From Candidatus Pacearchaeota archaeon ex4484_31 (GTDB lineage Archaea > Nanobdellota > Nanobdellia > Pacearchaeales > UBA284), in contig NJDW01000027.1 in the NCBI GenBank assembly GCA_002254805.1, positions 1-10,951 of the forward strand: a DNA stretch of 10,951 nucleotides. Reading direction: 5' to 3'. The notes under the pieces were generated by a model, which was given only the letters and a program-made list of their open reading frames with translations, had not been told where the DNA came from and did no database searches. Positions 1-7,670 of this stretch are shown here, piece by piece (position 1 is the stretch's first letter; the number at the start of each line of letters is the position of its first letter). A program made the position numbers and the translations under genes.

Positions 1-24
1 ATAGTTCCGGTAAAGGTTAAATAA
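1..24 (+). CDS. Possible 3' end of an upstream gene
   Basis: Frame 1 is open from the window edge and reads IVPVKVK before a TAA at 22-24, three bases before the hydrolase ATG at 28. In an operon with such tight spacing this is plausibly the tail of the preceding gene. Seven residues cannot identify a product. A second frame also closes here (TAA at 18-20), so which frame is coding is uncertain. Confidence 0.25.
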   Translation: MVPVKVK

Positions 25-27
25 AAA

Positions 28-741
28 ATGGAAAAGACAGCTATGTTTTTGATCCATGGAGTTACAAAAGGAAATAACGAGTTTAGTAAGATAAAGGAAT
101 ATCTTGAAAAAAAGAACAAGAATCTTAAGGTTTATTTACCTTTACTTCCAGGTCATGAAATATGTCCGATAACAAAACAAACATGCTTACAAAAATTCTG
201 GCTTACAACCCCTAAAGATTGGTTAGATTTTTCAGAAAAAGAATTCAAAAAAGTTAGAAAAAAACATAAAAAGGTTATTGTTGGTGGGATTTCGCTAGGC
301 GGAAACCTCGCGATTTCTATTGCTTCAAGATACAAAGTTGATGGAATTATTCTGATAGGAACACCGATGTTTCTTGCTCCAGTACTTACAATAGGCTATT
401 ATGCAGCAAACATTGCTATGTTTATCCTGAAGAAAAAGTACAGGGAAAGAAGTGGCTACTATCATAATTTTCCTTTACAAAAGCTTTTATCAATGAAGCT
501 TTACATAGATAAAACAAGGAAAGAAGTGAAAAGGGTAAAAGCACCTCTTTTGATAATACATTCAAAAAAGGATGATATAGCCTTGCCAAGGTCAGCAAGA
601 TACATCTTTAAGAATGCTGGTTCAAGAAAAAAGAAGCTCATTTGGATACCGTTGAGGCATGGAATAGACGCTAGCTCTAAGGTTGAAGCTGAAATGATTT
701 CTAACATAGTTTTACATTTCTTGAAGAAATACATAGAATGA
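28..741 (+). CDS. Alpha/beta hydrolase (serine esterase/lipase-like)
   Basis: A 237-residue single-domain cytoplasmic alpha/beta hydrolase, close in length to carboxylesterase/monoacylglycerol-lipase-like families. The first strand ends in an HG oxyanion-type motif (His10-Gly11), and LPGH occurs at 40-43. The nucleophile elbow is G87-I-S89-L-G91, giving Ser89 as nucleophile. The acid is Asp182 or Asp183 in the KKDDIALP segment, and His211 in LRHGID completes the triad. There is no signal peptide; residues 117-134 are hydrophobic and probably belong to the lid or cap. The ATG at 28 has an AAGGT Shine-Dalgarno-like site at 13-17. The gene is first of a four-gene set and its stop overlaps the next start (ATGA at 738-741). 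The fold is clear. The substrate is unknown, and its link to the RNA-modification genes downstream is only positional. Confidence 0.85.
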   Translation: MEKTAMFLIHGVTKGNNEFSKIKEYLEKKNKNLKVYLPLLPGHEICPITKQTCLQKFWLTTPKDWLDFSEKEFKKVRKKHKKVIVGGISLGGNLAISIASRYKVDGIILIGTPMFLAPVLTIGYYAANIAMFILKKKYRERSGYYHNFPLQKLLSMKLYIDKTRKEVKRVKAPLLIIHSKKDDIALPRSARYIFKNAGSRKKKLIWIPLRHGIDASSKVEAEMISNIVLHFLKKYIE

Positions 742-1661
742 AATTTAAAAAAGATTTCTTGGAAAGGATGGAAAAACTTTTAGGAAATGAAATAAATGAA
801 TGGAAGTCCTGTTTAGAAAAACCTATTCCAAAAACAATAAGGGTAAACACAATAAAGATCTCTAAAGAAAATCTGAAGAAAAGACTTGAAAGGAAGTGGA
901 AAGTAAAAGAAATCAAAGGTTTTGAACAAGCTTTGATTATTAAAGAACATTTACCTGGAGAACTAGGAAACTCTATAGAGCATAAGCTTGGTTATTTTTA
1001 TGTTCAAACTCTCAGCTCAATGATGCCTCCTTTAGCTTTAGAACCAAAAGAAAAAGAATTGGTCTTAGATTTATGCGCTGCTCCAGGAGCAAAGACAACA
1101 CAGATTGCAGCTATGATGAATAATAAAGGAACGATAATTGCAAACGAACCAAAGTTTAAAAGGATAAAAGCGTTAGTGAGTAACCTTGAAAGATGTGGTG
1201 TTACAAATACTATAGTAACAAAGATGGATGGAGTAAAACTTGTTAAGAAGATAAGGAAAAAAATACGTTTTGATAAGATTCTGGTTGATGTTCCTTGTTC
1301 TGCTACAGGTTCAAGAGAAGGCTCGGCTTTTAAGATGTGGAACCTAAACATGATCAAAGGTTTGTCAAGCTTGCAAAAAAAATTAGCATCTGTGGCTCTT
1401 AGTTGTTTAAAGGAAAATGGCATCTTGGTTTATTCAACATGTTCTCTTGAGCCAGAAGAAAACGAAGCAGTTATAGATTTTCTTGTTAAAAATTTTGATG
1501 TGCGAATAGAAGAATTTAAATTGCCGATAAAGAGTAGAAAAGCAATCACAGAATGGCAGTCTATGAAATTTGATAAAACAGTAAGGAAGTGTAAAAGAAT
1601 TTATCAACATGATAATGATAGTGAAGGATTTTTTATAGCTAGGTTAAGAAAAATAAAATGA
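738..1661 (+). CDS. NSUN/RsmB-family RNA cytosine-C5 methyltransferase (tRNA m5C, aTrm4-like)
   Basis: A 307-residue SAM-dependent RNA m5C methyltransferase of the NOL1/NOP2/Sun family, full length for the short archaeal form (about 310 residues). An N-terminal RNA-recognition region occupies about 1-100. The Rossmann core follows: motif I DLCAAPGAKT (111-120), acidic Glu137 at the end of strand 2, motif IV DVPCSATG (184-191) with Cys187, and motif VI YSTCSLEPEENE (232-243). Cys235 in the TC dipeptide is the expected catalytic nucleophile, and Cys187 in PC is the product-release cysteine of this family. The archaeal aTrm4 homologue methylates tRNA cytosines around position 49, so tRNA is the likely target; rRNA cannot be excluded. 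It overlaps the genes on both sides by 4 nt (ATGA), and the next gene encodes a PUA protein of the type often found beside or fused to these enzymes. Confidence 0.92.
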   Translation: MKFKKDFLERMEKLLGNEINEWKSCLEKPIPKTIRVNTIKISKENLKKRLERKWKVKEIKGFEQALIIKEHLPGELGNSIEHKLGYFYVQTLSSMMPPLALEPKEKELVLDLCAAPGAKTTQIAAMMNNKGTIIANEPKFKRIKALVSNLERCGVTNTIVTKMDGVKLVKKIRKKIRFDKILVDVPCSATGSREGSAFKMWNLNMIKGLSSLQKKLASVALSCLKENGILVYSTCSLEPEENEAVIDFLVKNFDVRIEEFKLPIKSRKAITEWQSMKFDKTVRKCKRIYQHDNDSEGFFIARLRKIK

Positions 1662-2107
1662 AAAGAAAAATAAAGCAGGCTGAAAAAATAAAAATAGTGG
1701 AAGAAAGCTTAAAAGAGTATGGAATAAAACTTCAAGGAATTTTCATTTTTTCAGGAAAAGAAAAGGTAAGGTTTTTCACAGGTTCTTTAACCAAAGAAGA
1801 CTTAAACTTTCTTTTAAGTAACTGTAAAGTTGAGGTGATAGGAATTGGTCTAGGAAAAATACAGGAAAAAAGCTTAAGATTGAGCTTTGATGCTGCAAAC
1901 CTGTTCGGAAAAGAAGCAAAAAAAGTAATTAACATCAATGAGGAAGAAGCAAAAAAATGGCTTCAAGGCTTTGACATCGAAAGAAAGGAACAAAAAGGTT
2001 TTTTTATCATAAAACATAAAGAAGATATACTTGGATGTGGAAAGAGCACTGGCAATAAAATACTGAACGGGGTTCCAAAAGAGAAAAGGATGGTAAAAAC
2101 AAAATGA
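1658..2107 (+). CDS. PUA-domain RNA-binding protein (COG3270-like, RsmF C-terminal-like)
   Basis: A 149-residue basic protein that resembles the small archaeal proteins annotated as NOL1/NOP2/fmu-family ribosome biogenesis or RsmF C-terminal-like proteins. The region at about 1-85 is a pre-PUA alpha/beta segment (IGIGLGKIQE at 61-70, then LRLSFDAANLFG). The C-terminal PUA-like part has the typical LGCGKSTGNKILNGVPKEKR stretch (125-144), where the family usually reads like LGxGxxxxGxIxNxVPKxRR. It is probably an RNA-binding partner for the methyltransferase encoded just upstream, since in bacterial RsmF-type enzymes the equivalent domains are fused in one chain. Its ATG overlaps the preceding stop (1658-1661), and its stop overlaps the cca start (2104-2107), which suggests coupled translation. 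It has no catalytic motif. The family call rests on motif memory, not on a search. Confidence 0.75.
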   Translation: MKRKIKQAEKIKIVEESLKEYGIKLQGIFIFSGKEKVRFFTGSLTKEDLNFLLSNCKVEVIGIGLGKIQEKSLRLSFDAANLFGKEAKKVININEEEAKKWLQGFDIERKEQKGFFIIKHKEDILGCGKSTGNKILNGVPKEKRMVKTK

Positions 2108-3417
2108 AATCAAAGAACATAAAAGAAATAAGGAAAATTTTGCAAGAGGTTTTGAAGAAAATAAAGATTTCTGAAAAAGAGAGGAAAGAAATAGAAAAGA
2201 AAATAAAGGAATTTAAAAAGCAGATGATGCCTTACCTAAAAAAAATTAATGCTAAGTTTTTTGTTGGCGGATCTTTTGCTAAGCACACCTTGATAAAAAA
2301 ATCTAGCTATGAGTATGACATAGACATCTTTATAAGGTTTCCTTTAAGGTACAAAGAAAAAAACATATCTAAGATTTTAGAGAACATAATAAAAAAAAGA
2401 TTCAGGTATTCAAAACTTAAAGGGTCAAGAGATTACTTTCAGGTAAGGTTTAAAAATCTAAAGTTTGAACTTATTCCAATTTTAGACATAAAAAGAGCTG
2501 AGCAGGCATCAAACATAATAGATGTATCTCCTTTACATGTTTTCTATGTTTTGAGTAAGGTGAAGGAAAAACAAGGAATAGCAGATGAAATATGTCTAGC
2601 TAAAAGTTTCTGTTATGCCCAGAACTGTTATGGAGCAGAAAGCTACATCAAAGGTTTTTCAGGCTATGCTTTAGAGTTACTAGTTATATATTACAAGAGT
2701 TTTCTAAACTTTATAAAGAAAGCCTCGACATGGAATGAAAATAAGAAGGTTATCATAGATATAGAAGGATATTACAAGAGTAAGGAAGAAGTGCTTACTG
2801 AAATAAATGAAGCAAAATTGCAAGCACCAATAGTACTGATCGATCCTGTTCAACCAAATAGGAATGTATGCGCTGCTCTAAGCCATGAAGTATATGCTAG
2901 GTTTATAAAAGCCTGCAAAGCTTTTCTTTCCAACCCTTCGATTAATTTTTTCTTTAAGCAGGAAGTTAACATAGAAAAATTAAAAGAGAAAGCGAGAAGG
3001 TTAAAAGCAAGGTTTGCTGTTATAGTAGCTAAGAGTAAAAAAAGAAAAAAAGATGTTGCAGGATCAAAACTAAAAAAGTTTTTTGATTTTCTTACCTTTT
3101 ACCTAGAAAAAAACGGATTTAACCTGCTTTTCAAAAACTTTGAGTTTGATGAAAAGAAAACAGAAGCAAGATACTATTTTATTTTTAAAGAACCTAAGAA
3201 ACAGTACTTGGTTGAAGGACCTCCTCTTAGCGTTGGAAAAAAATTTACAGAAGCATTTAAGAAAAAATGGAAAAAGGTTTTTGAAAGAAACGGAAGGCTT
3301 TATGCAAAGGCAACAAGAAAGTTTACAAAAATAGAAAAGTTTTTAGAAAGCTTGAAAAAAGATAAGCTGTTTAAGGAAATGAAAATGAAAGATTTAAGAC
3401 TTGAAAAAGTGTTCTAG
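2104..3417 (+). CDS. cca: CCA-adding tRNA nucleotidyltransferase, archaeal class I
   Basis: A 437-residue archaeal CCA-adding enzyme at normal family length. It adds C74, C75 and A76 to tRNA 3' ends using CTP and ATP without a template. The nucleotidyltransferase palm begins at G55-G56-S57-F-A-K, followed by the metal-binding YDIDIF (Asp72, Asp74) and a third carboxylate at Glu122 in FELIPI. The central domain has the KGFSGYALELLVIYY stretch (183-197), which helps define archaeal Cca, and LIDPVQPNRNVCAALS (245-260). The tail domain extends to the end (EGPPLSV at 371-377). Unusually, the carboxylate set is D-x-D...E, whereas A. fulgidus CCA has Glu59/Asp61/Asp110. The gene is last in the operon and overlaps its neighbour by ATGA. 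The tRNA-Val in this window lacks encoded CCA and so needs such an enzyme. The 3' end overlaps the convergent antiporter gene by 24 nt. Confidence 0.95.
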   Translation: MKSKNIKEIRKILQEVLKKIKISEKERKEIEKKIKEFKKQMMPYLKKINAKFFVGGSFAKHTLIKKSSYEYDIDIFIRFPLRYKEKNISKILENIIKKRFRYSKLKGSRDYFQVRFKNLKFELIPILDIKRAEQASNIIDVSPLHVFYVLSKVKEKQGIADEICLAKSFCYAQNCYGAESYIKGFSGYALELLVIYYKSFLNFIKKASTWNENKKVIIDIEGYYKSKEEVLTEINEAKLQAPIVLIDPVQPNRNVCAALSHEVYARFIKACKAFLSNPSINFFFKQEVNIEKLKEKARRLKARFAVIVAKSKKRKKDVAGSKLKKFFDFLTFYLEKNGFNLLFKNFEFDEKKTEARYYFIFKEPKKQYLVEGPPLSVGKKFTEAFKKKWKKVFERNGRLYAKATRKFTKIEKFLESLKKDKLFKEMKMKDLRLEKVF

Positions 3418-4920
3418 GTCTTTTAAGTAGTTTATATGCTTCTTCTTCAGTTTTGCAAAGTCTTTTTTTGTTAAACTCTTTATCATTTCTACTATCTGTT
3501 GAGCTGAAATAGTTCTAGGAATCATAACATAGTCAGCACCAGCTTTGTAAAGCTGTAAAGCTTCGCTTATCTGTTCAGCTGTTAAAACAACAAAGACCTT
3601 TGGCTTTATCTTTTTGAAATATTTTAAAATAAGCAGATTATCTTCAAGTTTAGGCAACGTAGAAATTATAACTCTTAGATTTTGTTCGTGTTCTGCAGCA
3701 AGCTTATTAAGAAGCTCAAGGTTTGATGCATCTCCATAGATACAGCTTACTCCTTTCTTTCTCAAACTTTTTATCACATCAGGATTGAAATCAACAACCA
3801 AAAGTTTATGCTTAACCTTTTCAAATTGCTTTATTATTACAGAACCCATCCTATGGCAGCCGAATAAGATTACAGTTTTCTTACCTTTTACCTTTTTTTC
3901 TTCATCTTCTCTCTTTTTCTTTATTTTAATCTTTTCAAAATTCCTTCTAAAAACTTTTTCTAACTTCATAATATATGGAGTTGATGCCATCGAAACGATC
4001 GTTAAAAGAACAAGCATGTCAAAGCTATCGCTGGTTATCAAGCCATTTGTTAAGGCTATCACACCGATGATTAAGCTAAACTCACTCACCTGAGCAAGAG
4101 AGAGACCTGTTTGAAGTGAAGTTTTTGCAGTATAGCCTTGCAATTTTAAGCATAATGCTGTTAACAATGACTTTACAAAAACAACTACAATGAAAGCAGG
4201 AATAAATAGTATGAGTGAACTTTTTGTTATCGAGGAAAAAAGCATTCCAACAGAAACAAAGAACATAACAGAGAAAAAGTCTCTAAGTGCTTTAGTCTTA
4301 GCTGAAATTTCAATTTTGTATGGACTATTAGCCAAAGTAATTCCAGCAATAAAAGCTCCTATAGCTATCGAAATTTTTAAAACTAAGCTTAGAAAAACAA
4401 GAAGAAATAAAAAGGCAATTGAAATTATGAAAAGCAGTTCAGTAGATGTAGCAGCTTTTTTTGCCATTCTTTTGAAAAAACCAAGATAGATGAATCCTGC
4501 AATCAAACAAAGAAGGGTAAGTTTTAGGAATGTAAAAATCACAAAGTATGGTGTAAACGTTTTTGAAAGTGTTGCTAAGGCAATGACAGCTACAATGTCT
4601 TGAATAAGCAATATGCCTACAAAGCTGTCTTTTAGTTTTTTTGCGTTCATTTCAAGACCAGCAACAAAAAGCAGAAATGCTACCCCAATTTCAGCAAGCT
4701 GTTTTATCAACGTAGTATCTTTTATCAAACCCAAGCATAAAGGACCTATCAGAATACCAGCAACTATGTAAGCGATGACAATTTCTTGCTTAAACATTCT
4801 AGCAATGAAAGCGATCAAAGCAGCAACCACAATAACAAGGGCTATGCTTAAAAGAATTGATTCGCTCACAGATGCAGTTATCGTAGTTAACTTCAAAGCC
4901 AAAGAGCTTAAGCTAAACAT
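3394..4920 (-). CDS. Kef-type cation/proton antiporter (CPA2) with TrkA-N domain, internally shortened
   Basis: A 508-residue membrane antiporter for monovalent cations (K+ or Na+ against H+). The membrane part is at about 20-320 and a cytoplasmic TrkA-N/RCK nucleotide-binding domain at about 347-480. Membrane motifs are YIVAGILIGP (51-60), GVAFLLFVAGLEMN (79-92), LLIQDIVAV (104-112) with the ion-site Asp108, and IGAFIAGITLAN (187-198). The RCK Rossmann fold has GCHRMG (354-359), acidic Asp377 in VVDFNP, and YGDAS (395-399). KefC-like proteins have about 65 further residues between the GLE loop and the QD helix, forming two helices that include the SSTA unwound helix. Here residue 91 leads almost directly to 104, so I count about 11 helices instead of 13. 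The reading frame stays open across the junction. GAGGT precedes the ATG by 11 nt, supporting this start. Function may be impaired if the gap is real. Confidence 0.85.
   Translation of the reverse strand: MFSLSSLALKLTTITASVSESILLSIALVIVVAALIAFIARMFKQEIVIAYIVAGILIGPLCLGLIKDTTLIKQLAEIGVAFLLFVAGLEMNAKKLKDSFVGILLIQDIVAVIALATLSKTFTPYFVIFTFLKLTLLCLIAGFIYLGFFKRMAKKAATSTELLFIISIAFLFLLVFLSLVLKISIAIGAFIAGITLANSPYKIEISAKTKALRDFFSVMFFVSVGMLFSSITKSSLILFIPAFIVVVFVKSLLTALCLKLQGYTAKTSLQTGLSLAQVSEFSLIIGVIALTNGLITSDSFDMLVLLTIVSMASTPYIMKLEKVFRRNFEKIKIKKKREDEEKKVKGKKTVILFGCHRMGSVIIKQFEKVKHKLLVVDFNPDVIKSLRKKGVSCIYGDASNLELLNKLAAEHEQNLRVIISTLPKLEDNLLILKYFKKIKPKVFVVLTAEQISEALQLYKAGADYVMIPRTISAQQIVEMIKSLTKKDFAKLKKKHINYLKDLEHFFKS
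3463..3469 (+). terminator. Possible oligo-T terminator of the RNA-maturation operon
   Basis: A run of seven T lies about 45 nt after the cca stop, inside the 3' end of the antisense antiporter gene. Archaeal RNA polymerase often terminates at such oligo-T runs. This AT-rich DNA has many T-runs, so the assignment is weak. Confidence 0.25.
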
Positions 4921-4931
4921 TTTTTCTTTTT

Positions 4932-4967
4932 ACCTCTTTTTAAAAACTAAGCTGTAAGATATAAAAA
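4932..4967 (-). promoter_or_regulatory. Promoter and Shine-Dalgarno site of the antiporter gene
   Basis: On the - strand, TTTTTATAT (4967-4959) is a close match to archaeal box A. It predicts a start of transcription near 4937. GAGGT (4936-4932), complementary to the archaeal 16S rRNA tail, follows and lies 11 nt from the ATG at 4920. Little or no leader would precede the Shine-Dalgarno site. Confidence 0.6.
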
Positions 4968-4985
4968 GTTTTTGTTGTTTTATGA

Positions 4986-5026
4986 AAAATTTTTAAGTTC
5001 CAAGCTTTTTAATTTACAAAAAGAGG
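4986..5026 (+). promoter_or_regulatory. Promoter region and Shine-Dalgarno site of the calcium ATPase operon
   Basis: The + strand half of the divergent intergenic region holds two candidate TATA-like stretches, AAAAATTTTTAAG (4986-4998) and CTTTTTAATTTA (5005-5016). The first is better placed for a short-leader mRNA that keeps the GAGG site (5023-5026), which lies 4 nt before the ATG. The second would give a nearly leaderless transcript. The sequence does not settle which is used. Confidence 0.45.
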
Positions 5027-5030
5027 AAAA

Positions 5031-7670
5031 ATGAAACCTTGGAGTTTAACTGTTGATAGTGTCATGAAGGAGTTAGGCACATCAAAGAAAGGTTTGAGTG
5101 AAAGTGAGGCAAAAAAAAGACTTCTGGTTTATGGAAAAAACGAGATAAAAGAAGTGAAAAGATTTACTGGCTTAAAGATTTTTCTTAGGCAGTTCAGCTC
5201 AATTCTTGTTTGGCTTTTGCTTGTAGCAGCTTTGGTTTCAGCCTTTCTTAACAACTTTATTGACTTTTGGCTTATCCTTGGCATCTTGATTGTGAATGCA
5301 ATTCTTGGATTCTTTCAAGAGTACAGGTCTGAAAAAGCCATAGAAAAGTTGAAAGCAATGCTTGTTCCAAAGGTGAAGGTAAAAAGAGAAGGAAAGATCA
5401 AGGAAATAAATTCTGCCTATGTTGTTCCAGGTGACATCCTTGTTTTGGAAGAAGGTGATAAGGTTATGGCTGACGCAAGAATAATGAAAGCAAACGAACT
5501 GAAGGTTAATGAAGCTCCTCTGACTGGAGAGTCAGTTCCTGTAGAAAAGTTTTCTAAGCCATTGCCAGCTGAAACAGTTTTGCATGAAAGAAAAAACATG
5601 GTGTACAAAGGAAGTTCTGTTGTCAGTGGTAATGCAGAAGCCATCGTGACAGCAACAGGAATGAACACAGAATATGGAAAAATTGCAAGGATGGTTAAAG
5701 AAACAAAAACAGAAATACCATTACAGCGTTATCTTTCAAACTTTTCTAAAAAACTTAGTATTGGAGTAGTTTTTATTGCTGCAATAGTTACTTTAGTATA
5801 TATTTTGTTTAAATTTTCTTTTATCCAAAGCGTACTAACAGGCATTTCCCTTGCTGTGGCTGCCATACCCGAAGGCTTGCCAGCTGTTGTTACGATTGCT
5901 TTAGCAATAGCTGTCCAAAAAATGTTAAAGGTAAAAGCTTTGATAAGGAAGCTTCCAGCAGCTGAAGCTCTAGGCTCTGTTACAGTGATATGTTCAGATA
6001 AAACTGGAACAATCACAAAAGAGGAACTTGCAGTAACAAAGATATTTACTGATAATAAGTTCTTTGATGTTAGTGGAATAGGTTTTAACTTAAAAGGAGA
6101 AATAAAACTAGGAAAAAAGAAGATAAAAGTAAAGCAATATGGTTCATTGTTCGAAACACTGAAATGTGGAGTTTTATGTAATAATGTAAAGGTTCTAAGT
6201 AGCAAGAAAAAGTTAAGCTTTATAGGTGATCCAACAGAAGCAGCCTTAATCGTGTGTGGCTTAAAAGCAGGAATTGAAAAAAACAAGATAGAAAAGATAG
6301 AAGAAAGGGTAAAGGAATTTCCGTTTTCTTCTGAAAGAAAAATGATGTCAACAGTCCATAAAAAACAAGAAGAGTTTGTTGTTTATACAAAAGGAGCTCC
6401 TGAAATAATAATCAAAAAAAGTAGCTACATTCTGTTAGGAAAAAAGGTAAAGAGGTTGAGCGAAAAAGAAAAAGAAAGGCTAGAAGAAGTTTACCATAAC
6501 CTAGCATCTCAAGGACTAAGAGTTCTTGGATTTGCTTATAAAAAACTAAGAAAGTTTGATGAAAGATCAAAAGCTGAAGAGGTTGAGAAAGAATTAGTAT
6601 TTTTAGGAATGCAAGCAATGCTGGATCTGCCAAGAGAAAACGTAAGAAAAGCTATAAGGGTATGTAAGAGGGCAGGCATAAAGGTAATTATGGTAACTGG
6701 GGATTCCTTGCTTACAGCAAAAGCCATAGCAAAGAAAATAGGTTTAGAAGGTAAAGCAATAGATGGAAATGAACTAAGAAAGCTGAGTCAAAAAGAACTA
6801 GAAGAAAAAATTCAAAACATAGATGTGTTTGCGAGAGTAACACCAGAGGATAAGCTAAGGATAATTGAAGCATTGAAAGCAAGAAAGCATAGGGTTGCTA
6901 TGACTGGTGATGGAATAAATGATGCTCCAGCACTGAAAAAAGCAGATGTTGGAATAGCTATGGGTATAAGGGGAACAGAAGTAGCGAAAGAAGTTTCTGA
7001 TATCATCTTACTTGATGACAACTTTGTTACGATCGTTGAAGCAGTAAAAGCTGGAAGAAATGTTCATGATAACATAGAAAAATTCATAAATTACTTATTG
7101 ACTTGTAATGTAGCTGAAGTGCTTGTTATCTTTATCCTTTCACTTTTCAAGGTTCTTGCATTAACACCTGTTCAGATTCTTTGGATAAACTTACTTACAG
7201 ATGGTTTGCCAGCAATTTCATTCGCTTTCGATCCTCCAAGAAAAAGGTTGATGGAAACAAAACCAAGAAGCGAACTTTTATCAAGAAATTTGATTTTTTC
7301 AATAGCTTCTATAGGCCTGGTTTTAACATTTAGTTTGATTTTACTCTATTTCCTTTCAACAAAGCTTTTTCCAGAGCTGGCTACAACAGTTCTCTTTACA
7401 GGATTTGTTTTCTATGAATTTCTAAGAGTTGTTTCAATAAGATACAAGGAGAGGATGAGTTTGTTAGCTAACAAGAAGCTTATCTTCGCTATTGGCCTTT
7501 CGATTTGTTTACAAATACTGTTACTTTACAGCCCTTTACACAGCATTTTTAAGGCCTTACCTTTAACTCTATCAGCTTGGCTGCTTTTGATTGCAGTCGG
7601 AAGCCTCTCTTTTATTTTAACAATTTTTGTAACAAAAATTTTAAGCAGAAAGGAAAATGTTGCTGGTTAG
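5031..7670 (+). CDS. Calcium-translocating P-type ATPase (P2A, SERCA-like)
   Basis: An 879-residue, full-length P2-type ATPase that uses ATP to export Ca2+ across the membrane. In order: cation-ATPase N-terminal domain (about 5-60); helices M1-M2 (about 55-95); actuator domain with TGES (165-168); M3-M4 with PEGLP (280-284); phosphorylation site CSDKTGT, Asp323; nucleotide domain with KGAPE (454-458); TGD at 556-558; hinge TGDGINDAP (625-633); and M5-M10 (about 685-870). Ca2+ ligands match both SERCA sites: Glu281 (E309), Asn693 and Glu696 in NVAE (N768, E771), Asn720/Thr723/Asp724 in NLLTD (N796, T799, D800), and probably Glu796 (E908). Oddities are Glu331 where P2 pumps usually have Asn after the DKTGTLT segment, and DLPR (532-535) instead of DPPR. 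It forms an operon with the CaCA exchanger, whose start lies inside the last codons of this gene. Confidence 0.93.
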   Translation: MKPWSLTVDSVMKELGTSKKGLSESEAKKRLLVYGKNEIKEVKRFTGLKIFLRQFSSILVWLLLVAALVSAFLNNFIDFWLILGILIVNAILGFFQEYRSEKAIEKLKAMLVPKVKVKREGKIKEINSAYVVPGDILVLEEGDKVMADARIMKANELKVNEAPLTGESVPVEKFSKPLPAETVLHERKNMVYKGSSVVSGNAEAIVTATGMNTEYGKIARMVKETKTEIPLQRYLSNFSKKLSIGVVFIAAIVTLVYILFKFSFIQSVLTGISLAVAAIPEGLPAVVTIALAIAVQKMLKVKALIRKLPAAEALGSVTVICSDKTGTITKEELAVTKIFTDNKFFDVSGIGFNLKGEIKLGKKKIKVKQYGSLFETLKCGVLCNNVKVLSSKKKLSFIGDPTEAALIVCGLKAGIEKNKIEKIEERVKEFPFSSERKMMSTVHKKQEEFVVYTKGAPEIIIKKSSYILLGKKVKRLSEKEKERLEEVYHNLASQGLRVLGFAYKKLRKFDERSKAEEVEKELVFLGMQAMLDLPRENVRKAIRVCKRAGIKVIMVTGDSLLTAKAIAKKIGLEGKAIDGNELRKLSQKELEEKIQNIDVFARVTPEDKLRIIEALKARKHRVAMTGDGINDAPALKKADVGIAMGIRGTEVAKEVSDIILLDDNFVTIVEAVKAGRNVHDNIEKFINYLLTCNVAEVLVIFILSLFKVLALTPVQILWINLLTDGLPAISFAFDPPRKRLMETKPRSELLSRNLIFSIASIGLVLTFSLILLYFLSTKLFPELATTVLFTGFVFYEFLRVVSIRYKERMSLLANKKLIFAIGLSICLQILLLYSPLHSIFKALPLTLSAWLLLIAVGSLSFILTIFVTKILSRKENVAG

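Noticed and set aside
1004..1423. A 139-codon open frame antisense to the RNA methyltransferase
   Set aside because: It covers the SAM-binding and catalytic motifs of the sense gene and has no protein-family features of its own.
5729..6286. A 185-codon open frame antisense to the calcium ATPase
   Set aside because: It lies wholly across the strongly conserved phosphorylation and nucleotide-domain coding sequence, has no recognisable domain and no promoter or Shine-Dalgarno site. It is a shadow of the real gene.
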